A stretch of 64,000 nt of DNA from Gottfriedia acidiceleris. Lineage in GTDB: Bacteria; Bacillota; Bacilli; Bacillales; Bacillaceae_G. Of this stretch, positions 47,194 through 55,966 are shown piece after piece; the first letter of the stretch is position 1, and each line of letters starts with the position of its first letter. The notes beneath the pieces were generated by a model. The model searched no databases. It was given only the letters and a program-made list of their open reading frames with translations, and had not been told where the DNA came from. The stretch is from positions 2,914,001 through 2,978,000 of the forward strand of contig NZ_CP096034.1 in assembly GCF_023115465.1 (NCBI RefSeq), written 5' to 3'. The position numbers were made by a program, and so were the translations under genes.

Positions 47194-47952
47194 CTATATT
47201 CGAACTGGAATATTTTTTTCATTTAAATAGTCTTTTAATTCACTAATTTTGATTTCTCCAAAATGGAATACGGATGCTGCTAAAACTCCATCGACATTGG
47301 CATATTCAATCGCATCATAAAAGTGTTCTACTTTTCCAGCGCCACCAGATGCGATAACCGGAACGTTAACTGCATTAGTAATTTTTTGCAGCAATCGGAT
47401 ATCAAACCCTCTTTTCATACCATCTTCATCGATGCTATTTAAGACAATTTCACCCGCTCCAAGCTCCACACCTTTCTTTGCCCAATCACTCGCATCCCAT
47501 TCAGTCTCTTTCCGACCACCATTTATAAAAACTTTATAATTGCCATCTTTATTTAACTTTGCATCAATTGAAAGCACCACACATTGCGATCCAAAACGAT
47601 CAGATGCTTCCTTAATTAAATTCGGATTTAAAATTGCGGCAGAATTGATTGATACTTTATCGGCTCCATTTCTTAATAGTTTCGTAAAATCATCAATCGA
47701 ACGTACTCCCCCTCCAACACTGAAAGGAATACGCAATTCCTTCGCTACTTCTAAAACAAATTTCAATGAAATATCTCTTTCCTCATTTGAGGCCGTAATA
47801 TCGTAAAATACTAACTCGTCAGCACCATTATCACTATAATATTTTCCAAGTTTCGTAGGTGAGTCAACATCTTGAATACTTGTAAACTGTTTTCCTTTCA
47901 CGACGCGTCCATTACGAACGTCTAAGCACGGTATAATTCTTCTTGCAAGCAT
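47194..47952 (-). CDS. hisF: Imidazole glycerol phosphate synthase, cyclase subunit
   Basis: 252 aa (beta/alpha)8 barrel. [17 protein letters not shown] gives the first catalytic Asp (D11); CVVLSIDAK gives the second. Phosphate-binding [10 protein letters not shown] and [10 protein letters not shown]. With HisH it makes IGP and AICAR. It overlaps hisA by 31 nt, a tight translational arrangement. Confidence 0.96.
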   Translation of the reverse strand: MLARRIIPCLDVRNGRVVKGKQFTSIQDVDSPTKLGKYYSDNGADELVFYDITASNEERDISLKFVLEVAKELRIPFSVGGGVRSIDDFTKLLRNGADKVSINSAAILNPNLIKEASDRFGSQCVVLSIDAKLNKDGNYKVFINGGRKETEWDASDWAKKGVELGAGEIVLNSIDEDGMKRGFDIRLLQKITNAVNVPVIASGGAGKVEHFYDAIEYANVDGVLAASVFHFGEIKISELKDYLNEKNIPVRI

Positions 47953-48653
47953 TTAAGTGCCTCCTCAACTGTAAATTTTCCTTCATATAATGCTTTACCA
48001 GATATCGCACCATAAATATTTAACCTGCGAAGTGACTTCAGATCATTGATCGAGCTCACTCCACCTGAAGCAATAATATTTAGGTTTGTTTCTTCAGCTA
48101 ATCTTTTATATGCTTCTAAATTAGGTCCACTTAACATGCCGTCCTTTGATATATCAGTGTAAACAACTGTTTTCACACCAAGCAACTCTAGCTGTTTACA
48201 AAATTCAAAGCTATCTTGATTTGTCGATTCTTCCCATCCATTTATGGCTACAAAACTGTTTTTTGCATCTACGCCTACAATGATTCGATCACCGTATTTT
48301 AGAACAGCTTGTTCTAAAAGTTGTCTATTATTAATTGCAGCTGTCCCTAAAATTACTTTATCAACACCTAATTCTAACCAAAACGAAATCGAATCTAGTG
48401 ACCTTATTCCTCCACCTAACTGAATGTTTAAATTCGTATTTTGAACGATTTCTTTTATAACAGAAGCATTCTTCCTTTCTCCAGTTCTTGCTCCATCTAA
48501 ATCAACGATATGTAATACTTTTGCACCTGCTTTTTCAAAATCTAGCGCAACTTCAAGTGGTGAACTCTTATAAATTACTTTCTTATTAAAATCTCCTTGC
48601 TCAAGGCGAACGCAATTACCGTCCTTTACATCAATTGCTGGATATAGAATCAT
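47922..48653 (-). CDS. hisA: ProFAR isomerase
   Basis: 243 aa barrel: [20 protein letters not shown] with catalytic Asp8, IQLGGGIRS and [16 protein letters not shown] (second Asp), [10 protein letters not shown]. Isomerises ProFAR to PRFAR, step 4. It overlaps hisH by 23 nt and hisF by 31 nt. Confidence 0.96.
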   Translation of the reverse strand: MILYPAIDVKDGNCVRLEQGDFNKKVIYKSSPLEVALDFEKAGAKVLHIVDLDGARTGERKNASVIKEIVQNTNLNIQLGGGIRSLDSISFWLELGVDKVILGTAAINNRQLLEQAVLKYGDRIIVGVDAKNSFVAINGWEESTNQDSFEFCKQLELLGVKTVVYTDISKDGMLSGPNLEAYKRLAEETNLNIIASGGVSSINDLKSLRRLNIYGAISGKALYEGKFTVEEALKCLQEELYRA

Positions 48654-49254
48654 ATATACACATCTCCTTAAATGCTTTTAATAATTTCAGACCTGTTTCT
48701 GCACTTTTTTCAGGATGAAATTGCATTCCGTAAATATTATCGGATTTAATAATCGCTGGAATCTTTACCCCGTATTCGGAATAAGCTAAAAGCTCATCAT
48801 TTGTTGAACTAATATAAAATGAGTGTACAAAATACACATAATCGCCTTGATTTATATATTTTAATAATGATTCCACTTTAGTAAAATTTAACTTGTTCCA
48901 GCCCATATGTGGAACTTTTACAAAGTCAGGTATACGTTTTACTTGACCTTTAATTAAGCCAAGCCCCCTTACTCCAATATTTTCTTCACTAAATTCATAT
49001 AGTAATTGCATTCCTAGACAAATTCCTAAAATCGGAGTACCGCTTTTTGCCTTAGACTTTATACAATTTACTAAACCAAGTCGATTTAATTCGTTCATCG
49101 CTGCTTCATATGCCCCAACTCCTGGGAGAATAATAGAAGAAGCTTGCTCAATTACATCTATTTCATTTGTAATAACTACAGGAAAATCAATCTCTTCACA
49201 TGCTCTTTTTAATGAATCTAAATTACCTACACCATAATCAATAATAATATTCAC
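48631..49254 (-). CDS. hisH: Imidazole glycerol phosphate synthase, glutaminase subunit
   Basis: 207 aa class I glutamine amidotransferase. IDYGVGNLDSLKRA at the N-terminus, nucleophile Cys in LGICLGMQLLYE (~80), and the His/Glu pair in GMQFHPEKSAETG near 182. Supplies ammonia to HisF. It lies directly against hisB with no gap. Confidence 0.96.
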   Translation of the reverse strand: MNIIIDYGVGNLDSLKRACEEIDFPVVITNEIDVIEQASSIILPGVGAYEAAMNELNRLGLVNCIKSKAKSGTPILGICLGMQLLYEFSEENIGVRGLGLIKGQVKRIPDFVKVPHMGWNKLNFTKVESLLKYINQGDYVYFVHSFYISSTNDELLAYSEYGVKIPAIIKSDNIYGMQFHPEKSAETGLKLLKAFKEMCIYDSISSN

Positions 49255-49833
49255 TTATAACATTCCTTTCGTGGAAGGTAATTTAGTTGAAGTTACTTCA
49301 ACTGCTTGTTTTACCGCTCTGCCAAATGCTTTAAATAAAGCTTCAATTTTGTGGTGATCATTTTCTCCATATAAAACTTCCATATGACAATTCATTCTAG
49401 CTTCAGAGCTTAATGATTTAAAAAATTCTTTAAAATTCTGTGTATCAATCATTCCTATTCGTTCTCTTACTGTTCGGTCATTATATACTAGATACGGTCT
49501 TCCACTAAAATCGACGACAACTCTTGCTAACGTTTCATCCATTGGAATGTAGCATGAACCGTAACGATTAATGCCAATTTTTTCGCCTAACGCAATTAAT
49601 AAGGCTTTACCTAGCGCAATTCCAACATCTTCTGTTGTGTGATGATCATCAACTTCTAGATCACCCTCACAAAATACTTCTAAGTCTATTCCACTATGGA
49701 ATGAAAATAACGTTAACATATGATCTAAAAAGCCAATACCAGTTTGAATAGTACTTTCTCCACCACCATCTAAATTTAATTTCAAACGAATATTTGTTTC
49801 ATTTGTTTGTCTTGTTATCATTGCAGTTCTCAC
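49255..49833 (-). CDS. hisB: Imidazoleglycerol-phosphate dehydratase
   Basis: 192 aa monofunctional dehydratase (no phosphatase domain). Start GTG overlaps the hisD stop as GTGA. Metal ligands in GFLDHMLTLFSFHS, DDHHTTEDVGIALG, and the second copy MNCHMEVLYGENDHHKIEAL. Step 6 of the pathway. Confidence 0.96.
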   Translation of the reverse strand: MRTAMITRQTNETNIRLKLNLDGGGESTIQTGIGFLDHMLTLFSFHSGIDLEVFCEGDLEVDDHHTTEDVGIALGKALLIALGEKIGINRYGSCYIPMDETLARVVVDFSGRPYLVYNDRTVRERIGMIDTQNFKEFFKSLSSEARMNCHMEVLYGENDHHKIEALFKAFGRAVKQAVEVTSTKLPSTKGML

Positions 49834-51119
49834 TTTGAATCCTCCTCAAATCGAATACTAATTGCTTTACCGTGACCAAATAGTCCTTCTTCTTCTGCGA
49901 TTAATTCTATATGTTTTCTTGCTTCTCTTAAGGCAGCCTTATTGTAATAAACAACGGATGTTTTCTTTTGAAAATCATTTACATTTAATGGCGAGGTAAA
50001 TCTTGCAGTTCCGCTAGTTGGTAATGTATGATTCGTTCCCGCAAAGTAATCGCCAACAGGCTCTGGAGTATAGTCTCCTAAAAAAATAGCACCAGCATTT
50101 TTAATTTTATGAACGAACGACTCTGGTTTTTTTATCATTAGCTCAAGATGTTCAGGCGCTAGCTTATTCACAAGCTCAATTCCTTCCTTGATTGTTTTAA
50201 CGACGATAATGGCACCATAATTTTCGAATGAACTTTGAATAATTTCTTTTCTCGGTTGTTCTTCTAATAAGTTTGGTATTTCTTGCTGTATTTTTTGCGC
50301 AAACTCTTCTGAATTCGTAATAACAATACTAGATGCCATTTCATCATGCTCTGCCTGTGCCATTAAGTCAGCAGCAATAAATCTCGGATTGGCTGTTTCA
50401 TCTGCTAATATGACAACCTCAGTTGGACCTGCAACCATATCAATTCCTACAATGCCTGAAACACTTTTCTTAGCGAGCGCCACATAAATATTGCCTGGAC
50501 CAACTATTTTATCTACTTTTTCTATTGTTTCAGTTCCAAACGCCAGTGCCCCGATTGCTTGTGCTCCACCAATTTTTAACACTTTTGTAGCACCAGCTAA
50601 TTTGGCAGCTACAAGAATGGAAGGCTTAATTTTTCCTTCTTTATTTGGTGGTGTTACAATGACAATTTCATTCACTCCTGCTATTTTTGCAGGAATCACA
50701 TTCATTAAAACTGTTGATGGATATGCCGCTTTTCCACCTGGGATATACACACCAACTCTTTCAATTGGATTAATTAATTGTTGAACATATGAATTTTTTT
50801 CATTTATTTTATAACCATCTTGCAGTTGTTTTTCATGATATGTCTCTATATTTTTCTTAGCTTCAATCAATGCATTTATTAAGTTTTCATCAGTTTGTTC
50901 TAGGGCTTCATTAAACTCATCTTCACTTACTTCAAAGCTTTTTAGTTTCACCTCATCATAAATTAAAGAATACTGACGTACCGCTTCATCACCATTTTCT
51001 TTCACATTTAATAAAATCTTTTCTACGCTTTTTGTGATCTCAACAGTAGGTAAATTCGTTCGGCTTATAATACTTTCAAGTTTTTCGCTTTTTTGATTAA
51101 TCGATAGAATTTCCAGCAT
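49830..51119 (-). CDS. hisD: Histidinol dehydrogenase
   Basis: 429 aa, usual length. VGVYIPGGKAAYPSTVLMNV, IVGPGNIYVALAKK, GPTEVVILADETANP, LMAQAEHD (zinc ligands Gln and His), PEPVGDYFAGTNHTLPTSG. Oxidises histidinol to histidine. Its start overlaps the hisG end by 23 nt. Confidence 0.96.
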   Translation of the reverse strand: MLEILSINQKSEKLESIISRTNLPTVEITKSVEKILLNVKENGDEAVRQYSLIYDEVKLKSFEVSEDEFNEALEQTDENLINALIEAKKNIETYHEKQLQDGYKINEKNSYVQQLINPIERVGVYIPGGKAAYPSTVLMNVIPAKIAGVNEIVIVTPPNKEGKIKPSILVAAKLAGATKVLKIGGAQAIGALAFGTETIEKVDKIVGPGNIYVALAKKSVSGIVGIDMVAGPTEVVILADETANPRFIAADLMAQAEHDEMASSIVITNSEEFAQKIQQEIPNLLEEQPRKEIIQSSFENYGAIIVVKTIKEGIELVNKLAPEHLELMIKKPESFVHKIKNAGAIFLGDYTPEPVGDYFAGTNHTLPTSGTARFTSPLNVNDFQKKTSVVYYNKAALREARKHIELIAEEEGLFGHGKAISIRFEEDSK

Positions 51120-51744
51120 ATATGTTCCTACCCTTCTTAATTTTTTCTATAAATTCAGTAATACGGAAATAGTTAAATCGATAACTTACACGATTTGAAA
51201 TAACTCTAGCACTGATCGGAATCATTTCTTCTAAGATGACTAACCCATTTGCTTTTAAAGTACTTCCTGTTTCTACTAAGTCAACAATAATATCTGACAT
51301 TCCTACAATTGGAGCTAATTCAACAGAACCGTTTAAATATATAAGTTCAATATTTTGCCTAAACTGAAAATACTTCGAAGTAATATTTGGATATTTTGTT
51401 GCAACTCTTAACGTTTCATCACCCCGATCAATTAACGTTCCTGGAAAACCCGCTGCTGCAAAAATGCATTTTCCAAGTTCTAAATCCATCAACTCATATA
51501 CATCTTTCTCTTGTTCTAGCAGAATGTCTTTTCCTACAAAACCAAGATCGCAAACACCTCGTTCAACATATGTAGCGACATCCACTGGTTTCACTACTAA
51601 ATATTTAATTTTATGTAACTCATCTTCAAAAATTAGTTTTCTAGTTTTAGAATCAATTACTCTTTGATAACCAGACTGACTTAATATTTTAATAACCTCA
51701 TCTTCAAGTCTTCCTTTTGCAACTGCAACTGTTAGCCAACTCAC
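51097..51744 (-). CDS. hisG: ATP phosphoribosyltransferase, short catalytic form
   Basis: 215 aa from GTG 51744, chosen because GAGGGA lies 6 nt upstream and GTGA overlaps the hisZ stop exactly; upstream in-frame ATGs lie inside hisZ. Short HisG(S) lacks the C-terminal regulatory domain and needs HisZ. Motifs: VAVAKGRLEDE, DLGFVGKDILLE, and the PRPP-binding DIIVDLVETGSTLKANGL. First step of histidine synthesis. Confidence 0.95.
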   Translation of the reverse strand: MSWLTVAVAKGRLEDEVIKILSQSGYQRVIDSKTRKLIFEDELHKIKYLVVKPVDVATYVERGVCDLGFVGKDILLEQEKDVYELMDLELGKCIFAAAGFPGTLIDRGDETLRVATKYPNITSKYFQFRQNIELIYLNGSVELAPIVGMSDIIVDLVETGSTLKANGLVILEEMIPISARVISNRVSYRFNYFRITEFIEKIKKGRNIYAGNSID

Positions 51745-52658
51745 TTTACATCCCTCATTTGACATGTTATCCAAGCATTTGTTTCAATCGAAAATCCAAT
51801 TGCATCAATACTGTTTTCCGAATCTTCAGACACCAGAAGATAGCGTCCTCCACTTAAAACCTCTTTATTTAACTGATCATAATACCCTTTAAAAACGATT
51901 CCGTCATAATAATCAAATTCATTTACAATTGATAAATCAAGAAGAATATTTGGGCTAATTTCTTGAAATTTGATGACCTTTTCAACTGCATTTTCCATTT
52001 CATTATTTAGTACTAAACTTCTAAGTAATGAATGAAGTTTTTCTCCTTTACCTTGTAAACTAAATAACTGTTCAAAAACATGTCTAGCTTGAAACGGTAA
52101 ATTAATTGACTGAATAAACCGTTCTAATTCATCTATGTTTTTTAAATAAATTAGCTTTTTCAATTTGTTTTTTTGCGACTTGGTTAAATTACATTCTTTA
52201 AATAATCCTTCGATAAATCCTATATGCCCGATTTCTAAAATAAAAGGCACATTGCTTAATAAATCAATTGCCATAATAACTACTTCTATTTCAGATGCTT
52301 CAGTAATTTTCCCTAAATTTTCAATTCCAAATTGATTAATTTCCTCAAGCTCTACCCCATTATTTCGATAGATTGTTGATTGATAAAATACTTTACATTT
52401 CTCTTCCTTCAGCGCGATTGGATAAATTTCTTTCATCAATGCACTTGTTAAATCAGGTCTTAACAATAAAATTTGCTGTAAACGTGTTAAAACAACAACT
52501 AAGTCTTCTCTAGCTAATCTTGGGTTTCGACTCGAAAATGAATCATACTCTTCAAATAACTGAGGATGAAACGGAATATATCCTCGCTCTAGTGCATAAT
52601 CTTCCATTTTTCTTTTATATCGATAATTGACTAATGACTGCTTTAATTTCCCATCCAA
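51741..52658 (-). CDS. hisZ: ATP phosphoribosyltransferase regulatory subunit
   Basis: 305 aa from TTG 52658 (AGAAGGGGG upstream). The frame is open further upstream to 52778, but that extension runs through the attenuator terminator and is not coding. HisRS-like catalytic-core fold without synthetase motifs; visible are RPDLTSALMKEI, FYQSTIYRNNG, QFGIENLG and the C-terminal FDYYDGIVFKGY and GGRYLLV. Shorter than the ~390-aa HisZ of B. subtilis. It forms the complex with HisG(S). First structural gene of the operon. Confidence 0.88.
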   Translation of the reverse strand: MDGKLKQSLVNYRYKRKMEDYALERGYIPFHPQLFEEYDSFSSRNPRLAREDLVVVLTRLQQILLLRPDLTSALMKEIYPIALKEEKCKVFYQSTIYRNNGVELEEINQFGIENLGKITEASEIEVVIMAIDLLSNVPFILEIGHIGFIEGLFKECNLTKSQKNKLKKLIYLKNIDELERFIQSINLPFQARHVFEQLFSLQGKGEKLHSLLRSLVLNNEMENAVEKVIKFQEISPNILLDLSIVNEFDYYDGIVFKGYYDQLNKEVLSGGRYLLVSEDSENSIDAIGFSIETNAWITCQMRDVK

Positions 52659-52679
52659 TTGAACATTCCCCCTTCTAAA

Positions 52680-52720
52680 AAAAACAAAAAGGCCATACAG
52701 GTTAAATGCCTGTATGGCCT
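52680..52720 (-). terminator. his operon attenuator
   Basis: AGGCCATACAGG / CCTGTATGGCCT perfect stem, then TTTTTGTTTTTTTT on the minus strand, 22 nt before the hisZ start. Upstream, GCAAGCCCTCTTCG can pair with CGAAAAAGGTGCTTGT (52724-52764) as a pause or competing hairpin. Confidence 0.9.
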
Positions 52721-52793
52721 TCTGGCACGACACAAGCACCTTTTTCGTAACACGAAGAGGGCTTGCATCTACGGTCAATTTTTGTCCATAGAT

Positions 52794-52856
52794 TCAAACC
52801 CTGGGTGGATGATGATGTTGTAGCCCATTATTCGTGCGTGCGAAAAACATGTTCAT
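52794..52856 (-). CDS. his operon leader peptide
   Basis: A 20-codon ORF (ATG 52856, alternative ATG 52850 with better spacing from AAGGAG) encodes ...GLQHHHPPRV and stops TGA. It has three consecutive His codons (CAT CAT CAT), followed by a competing hairpin and an intrinsic terminator before hisZ. This is classical ribosome-mediated attenuation as in enterobacterial hisL, with uncharged tRNA-His stalling the ribosome and preventing termination. The His run is what is seen. The exact antiterminator pairing is inferred. Confidence 0.85.
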   Translation of the reverse strand: MNMFFARTNNGLQHHHPPRV

Positions 52857-52884
52857 GTCTCCTTTTTCATTTTATTTTTATTCA

Positions 52885-52913
52885 TCTTAATGAATTTAAT
52901 ATAAGTTGTCAAT
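52885..52913 (-). promoter_or_regulatory. Sigma-A promoter of the his operon
   Basis: Minus strand TTGACA (52908-52913), 17-nt spacer, TAAGAT (52885-52890), placing the start about 20 nt before the leader peptide. 52914-53156 holds no other recognised feature besides a weak terminator-like stem at 53100-53136. Confidence 0.8.
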
Positions 52914-53156
52914 CCCTTTTGAAAAATAAAAAATTTGAAAGGGTTTACATTAAGATTTTTTAATTTATTGAATCTGTTTAGCTAAAATGCCTTTTTTATT
53001 CTTATAGCGATTAGTTTTGTTAAAGTAAATTGTTGCGAGTAGTCATAAAACACAATTATTATATTTATGAAAGTTATATTATGTTAAACAAATAAAAAAA
53101 GACAATGGTAATAATATATCCAATGCCTTTTTCATTTAGTTCATATTACATATTTA

Positions 53157-53792
53157 CTAGCTTTTTAGGTCTTGTTCTCCAACTAATTTCATTAATTCTG
53201 ATTCTGTATTTCGCGTAAGATAAGCAATGTGTAAACTGACGAAAAGAGCAGGGATAAACAAGATTAACCAATAGCAAACTGTTCTAATTAATCGTCCTTC
53301 ATCAACTTCCCCAATTGGATAGTATGTCCACAAGTCAATTACATAAAAAGCAGATAATTTGATGAAAATAGCGAACGGGATTAGGGCGATGATGCGTTTT
53401 TTTTCATTCCAGTTTTGGAGAATCATAAATAGACCGAAACATAAAATTGATATTTGCAAAATCAAATCGGCGATAAAAATATCATTGTAACCATTTATAA
53501 ATAAAAGCATGAATATATTTAACGAGCAGATTGTGATCAACGTTGTACTACTAAAAAAAACAGTCGCAATCAGAAGGCTGACCGATTTAATTTGAATAGA
53601 AATGTTATCATTTGTGATGAAAGGGAATTTTAACAATAAAAGAGTTAACCCACTTAATAGTATTCCGATTAAAATGTTTCGAAAGGTTAGATTTTTTTTC
53701 CGTAATTTTTGACCACCCCATAAATAGGGTGATGCAAAATAAAAGAAAGTGATAATGGTGCATAGATTAATAAAAATATGTTTAAGGAGCAT
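53157..53792 (-). CDS. Membrane protein resembling the 5TMR-LYT sensor domain
   Basis: 211 aa from ATG (GGAGG upstream), about six hydrophobic helices. The pattern (ILIGILLSGLTLLLLKFPF, SLLIATVFFSSTTLITICSL then IFMLLFINGY) is like the 5TM LytS/diguanylate-cyclase membrane sensor module, but no GGDEF, kinase or GAF domain follows; the protein ends with a short charged tail. It is either a stand-alone sensor module or a truncated one. The 231-nt gap to the next gene upstream in coordinates shows only AT-rich DNA. Confidence 0.5.
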   Translation of the reverse strand: MLLKHIFINLCTIITFFYFASPYLWGGQKLRKKNLTFRNILIGILLSGLTLLLLKFPFITNDNISIQIKSVSLLIATVFFSSTTLITICSLNIFMLLFINGYNDIFIADLILQISILCFGLFMILQNWNEKKRIIALIPFAIFIKLSAFYVIDLWTYYPIGEVDEGRLIRTVCYWLILFIPALFVSLHIAYLTRNTESELMKLVGEQDLKS

Positions 53793-54023
53793 TTTTGCCT
53801 CCGGTCGTTTACAATAGTAAGGTTTAATTCAATTAAAGCTACAACTGGATTTTTACATCTAGTTCATTCAAAAAGTAACAAGATTTTTTGTAAGAATTGG
53901 GATAGGCTATAGTATAATTCATGGTCTGAAAACTGTAAAAAGGGGGAAAACCTTTCTACTTACTAGCGAACATGTAGAATATTTTCCACCCATTATGAGT
54001 TACCTTTGAATTCGTGTCATTCC

Positions 54024-55112
54024 TTATTGGATAATTTCAAATACTCTCCAAGGTTCAATGTAATCTAAGAGTTTCAATTCATTTTCCGGTATCCTGCCAA
54101 CTATATTTTTACGACCATCATTTGGCATGTCCTTTAAAATAATATGAAGTTCACCTTTATAACGACCATATTCATTATTGATAATTATGATGTCGCCACG
54201 TTTTAATTCATCGGTATGATGCGGCTCAATGCTTGCATCTTTATACGCAATACGTGACATTGTTGATCTTGCCATGTATTCACTCATGTCTCCACGAACA
54301 AAATGAGGGAAATTAAAAATAATTTCTTTTTCCACATCGCTCACTTTGTCAGTTAAATCGATCTTGAAAGATAACTTTGATGGATTGACCTTACTAAGTG
54401 CCTTTAGTTCTTCTTCGCTTGCATAGGCATTGGCTACGATCACATCATCTACTAAACCAGTTGCGAATAAGTGACGGGCAGCTACATCAATTGGAAGAAA
54501 ACGATGCTCCTCTAACGTACAAAGTCCCTCATTCACTGGCCAAGGTCCAAACGTTGAGTTATTCTGACTAGAAACAAATGCAGCAACCCTTAAACCTAGG
54601 TCTTTTACATCCTTACTGCATTTTTCAAAATGTTTGAAGCTTAATCCTGAGTACATTTGTGGGTAAAAATTATGGCAGGTAATAAGATTTTCTTTATTTG
54701 CTTTATAACTTAAAATATTATCTAGATATTTCGTACCAATACTGGCATTCACTTCAATTTTTAGATTATATTGGTTAAACGTCATGAATGCTTCTTTTGC
54801 ACCGTCAAAACCTTCATCCAATCGAATACCTGCTGCACCTAATTCAGCAAAAAGGCTCAAGTCCTCATAAGTGATCCCCAGTTTCGAAAAAATAGTGGGT
54901 GCAACATCCAAAATCACTTCCATGCCTAATGAATTCGCATGACCAATGATTTCTTTGAATTCGTCTTTGATTTCGTCTACATTTTTCCCTTCAACACTTA
55001 ATAAACAAGTAAACACTCGTTTAAACCCATATTTTGCAGCCAATGATAAATACGCCAGATCTTTTTCCTTTGAAGAGTGTTCTGGATATATTGAGACACC
55101 TAATCTTGGCAT
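54024..55112 (-). CDS. mupG: DUF871 / MupG-like 6-phospho-muramidase family protein
   Basis: 362 aa from the ATG at 55112 (GAGGTG 5 nt upstream; an adjacent ATG at 55115 is the alternative, overlapping the upstream stop as ATGA). N-terminal TIM barrel typical of DUF871: LGVSIYPEHSSKEKDLAYLS, LGMEVILDVAPTIF, AAGIRLDEGFDG (catalytic-type acids) and CHNFYPQMYSGLSF. The C-terminal cyclophilin-like domain (~240 on) has GDIIIINNEYGRYKGELHI. The S. aureus homologue MupG splits MurNAc-6-phosphate-GlcNAc. Here it is the last gene of a lactose-family PTS operon, so its disaccharide may differ. Confidence 0.75.
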   Translation of the reverse strand: MPRLGVSIYPEHSSKEKDLAYLSLAAKYGFKRVFTCLLSVEGKNVDEIKDEFKEIIGHANSLGMEVILDVAPTIFSKLGITYEDLSLFAELGAAGIRLDEGFDGAKEAFMTFNQYNLKIEVNASIGTKYLDNILSYKANKENLITCHNFYPQMYSGLSFKHFEKCSKDVKDLGLRVAAFVSSQNNSTFGPWPVNEGLCTLEEHRFLPIDVAARHLFATGLVDDVIVANAYASEEELKALSKVNPSKLSFKIDLTDKVSDVEKEIIFNFPHFVRGDMSEYMARSTMSRIAYKDASIEPHHTDELKRGDIIIINNEYGRYKGELHIILKDMPNDGRKNIVGRIPENELKLLDYIEPWRVFEIIQ

Positions 55113-55570
55113 CATATCACCTCTTTTTGACAGGATCGGTTTTCGTTGATAGCTTCTTCGAGATAAGCGAATTGCTTTCGCATATTCTTTTTGCTTTTTC
55201 GAGCGAAAAAAATGGAGGCTATGCTGTAATTCCAATTTTGCAGTGTTGATGAAGCTTGGTAACTCTCTTTATAGTGAATCTTGACCCCTTTTTCGGTATC
55301 GGTTAGGGTGTATTCCATTGTATTGATTCCTTTTGAATGCTCAATCGTTGCACGATATTCTTTCGATGGAATTAACTCATCGATATGAACTTTCACTGGT
55401 GTATCATAACCCATGCGGTTTTTAATGTTTTTTTGATAGGAAAATTCTTTCACTAATTGTTCTTTCGAAATTGTCTGACCTGTACTCTGTTTAATATCAT
55501 GTAGAATAGAATGAAGCAATTGCTCGTATATCTCTTCTGCGCGAACTTGCAACAGTACGTTTAATTCCAT
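55112..55570 (-). CDS. DUF3284 family protein
   Basis: 152 aa from ATG 55570, sharing one base with the IIA stop (TAATG). Begins MELNVLLQVRAEEIYEQLLH, with YDTPVKVHIDELIPSKEYRA and the MEYTLTDTEKGVKIHY region. It looks like a SRPBCC-type small ligand-binding domain. DUF3284 genes are commonly embedded in cellobiose/lichenan PTS operons; the role is unknown. Confidence 0.7.
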   Translation of the reverse strand: MELNVLLQVRAEEIYEQLLHSILHDIKQSTGQTISKEQLVKEFSYQKNIKNRMGYDTPVKVHIDELIPSKEYRATIEHSKGINTMEYTLTDTEKGVKIHYKESYQASSTLQNWNYSIASIFFARKSKKNMRKQFAYLEEAINENRSCQKEVI

Positions 55571-55896
55571 TATTTCGCACACTCAAAAGCAGTTAGTTTC
55601 TTGTATAACATAATAAACTCTTCTGCCATTATTTTGATCGTCTCTGCGCTCATCATTTGATCTTCAGCGTGTACCAATAGTAAGTTAATTTCCGTTTTTT
55701 CACCACGTGCTTCTTGTTGGATTAATTTTGCGTGATATTGATGTCCTTTTGCATAAACATCAAGTCCTTCTTCTATTAAGAAAGCAGCTTTTTCGAAATC
55801 CCCATTTTTCGCTTCAGTCATCGCTTCTAAATACATGGACTTTGCAGAACCAACTGCTGAAATGATTTGAAAACAGATTAATTCGTTATGTTCCAA
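55570..55896 (-). CDS. PTS lactose/cellobiose-family IIA component
   Basis: 108 aa from TTG (AGGAGG upstream). Three-helix lac-type IIA: ICFQIISAVGSAKSMYLEAM, FLIEEGLDVYAKGHQYHAKL, and phosphorylation-site His76 in LLLVHAEDQMMSAETIK. Transfers phosphate from HPr to IIB. Translationally coupled to DUF3284. Confidence 0.92.
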   Translation of the reverse strand: MEHNELICFQIISAVGSAKSMYLEAMTEAKNGDFEKAAFLIEEGLDVYAKGHQYHAKLIQQEARGEKTEINLLLVHAEDQMMSAETIKIMAEEFIMLYKKLTAFECAK

Positions 55897-55920
55897 TTTC
55901 CATTCCTCCTACTTGTTTTT

Positions 55921-55962
55921 TAAAATAGAGAAAAAGAAGTCTTTCTTCTTTTCTCTATTTTA
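55921..55962 (-). other. Long hairpin between PTS IIC and IIA genes
   Basis: AAAATAGAGAAAAAGAAG pairs with CTTCTTTTCTCTATTTT (one bulge), loop TCTTT. On the minus strand it is followed by A/T without a clean U-run. It may be a processing or partial-termination site that sets IIC versus IIA levels. Confidence 0.5.
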
Positions 55963-55966
55963 GTTT

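Noticed and set aside
52659-52778. In-frame N-terminal extension of hisZ
   Set aside because: It translates the attenuator stem and U-run; the TTG at 52658 has a proper ribosome site.
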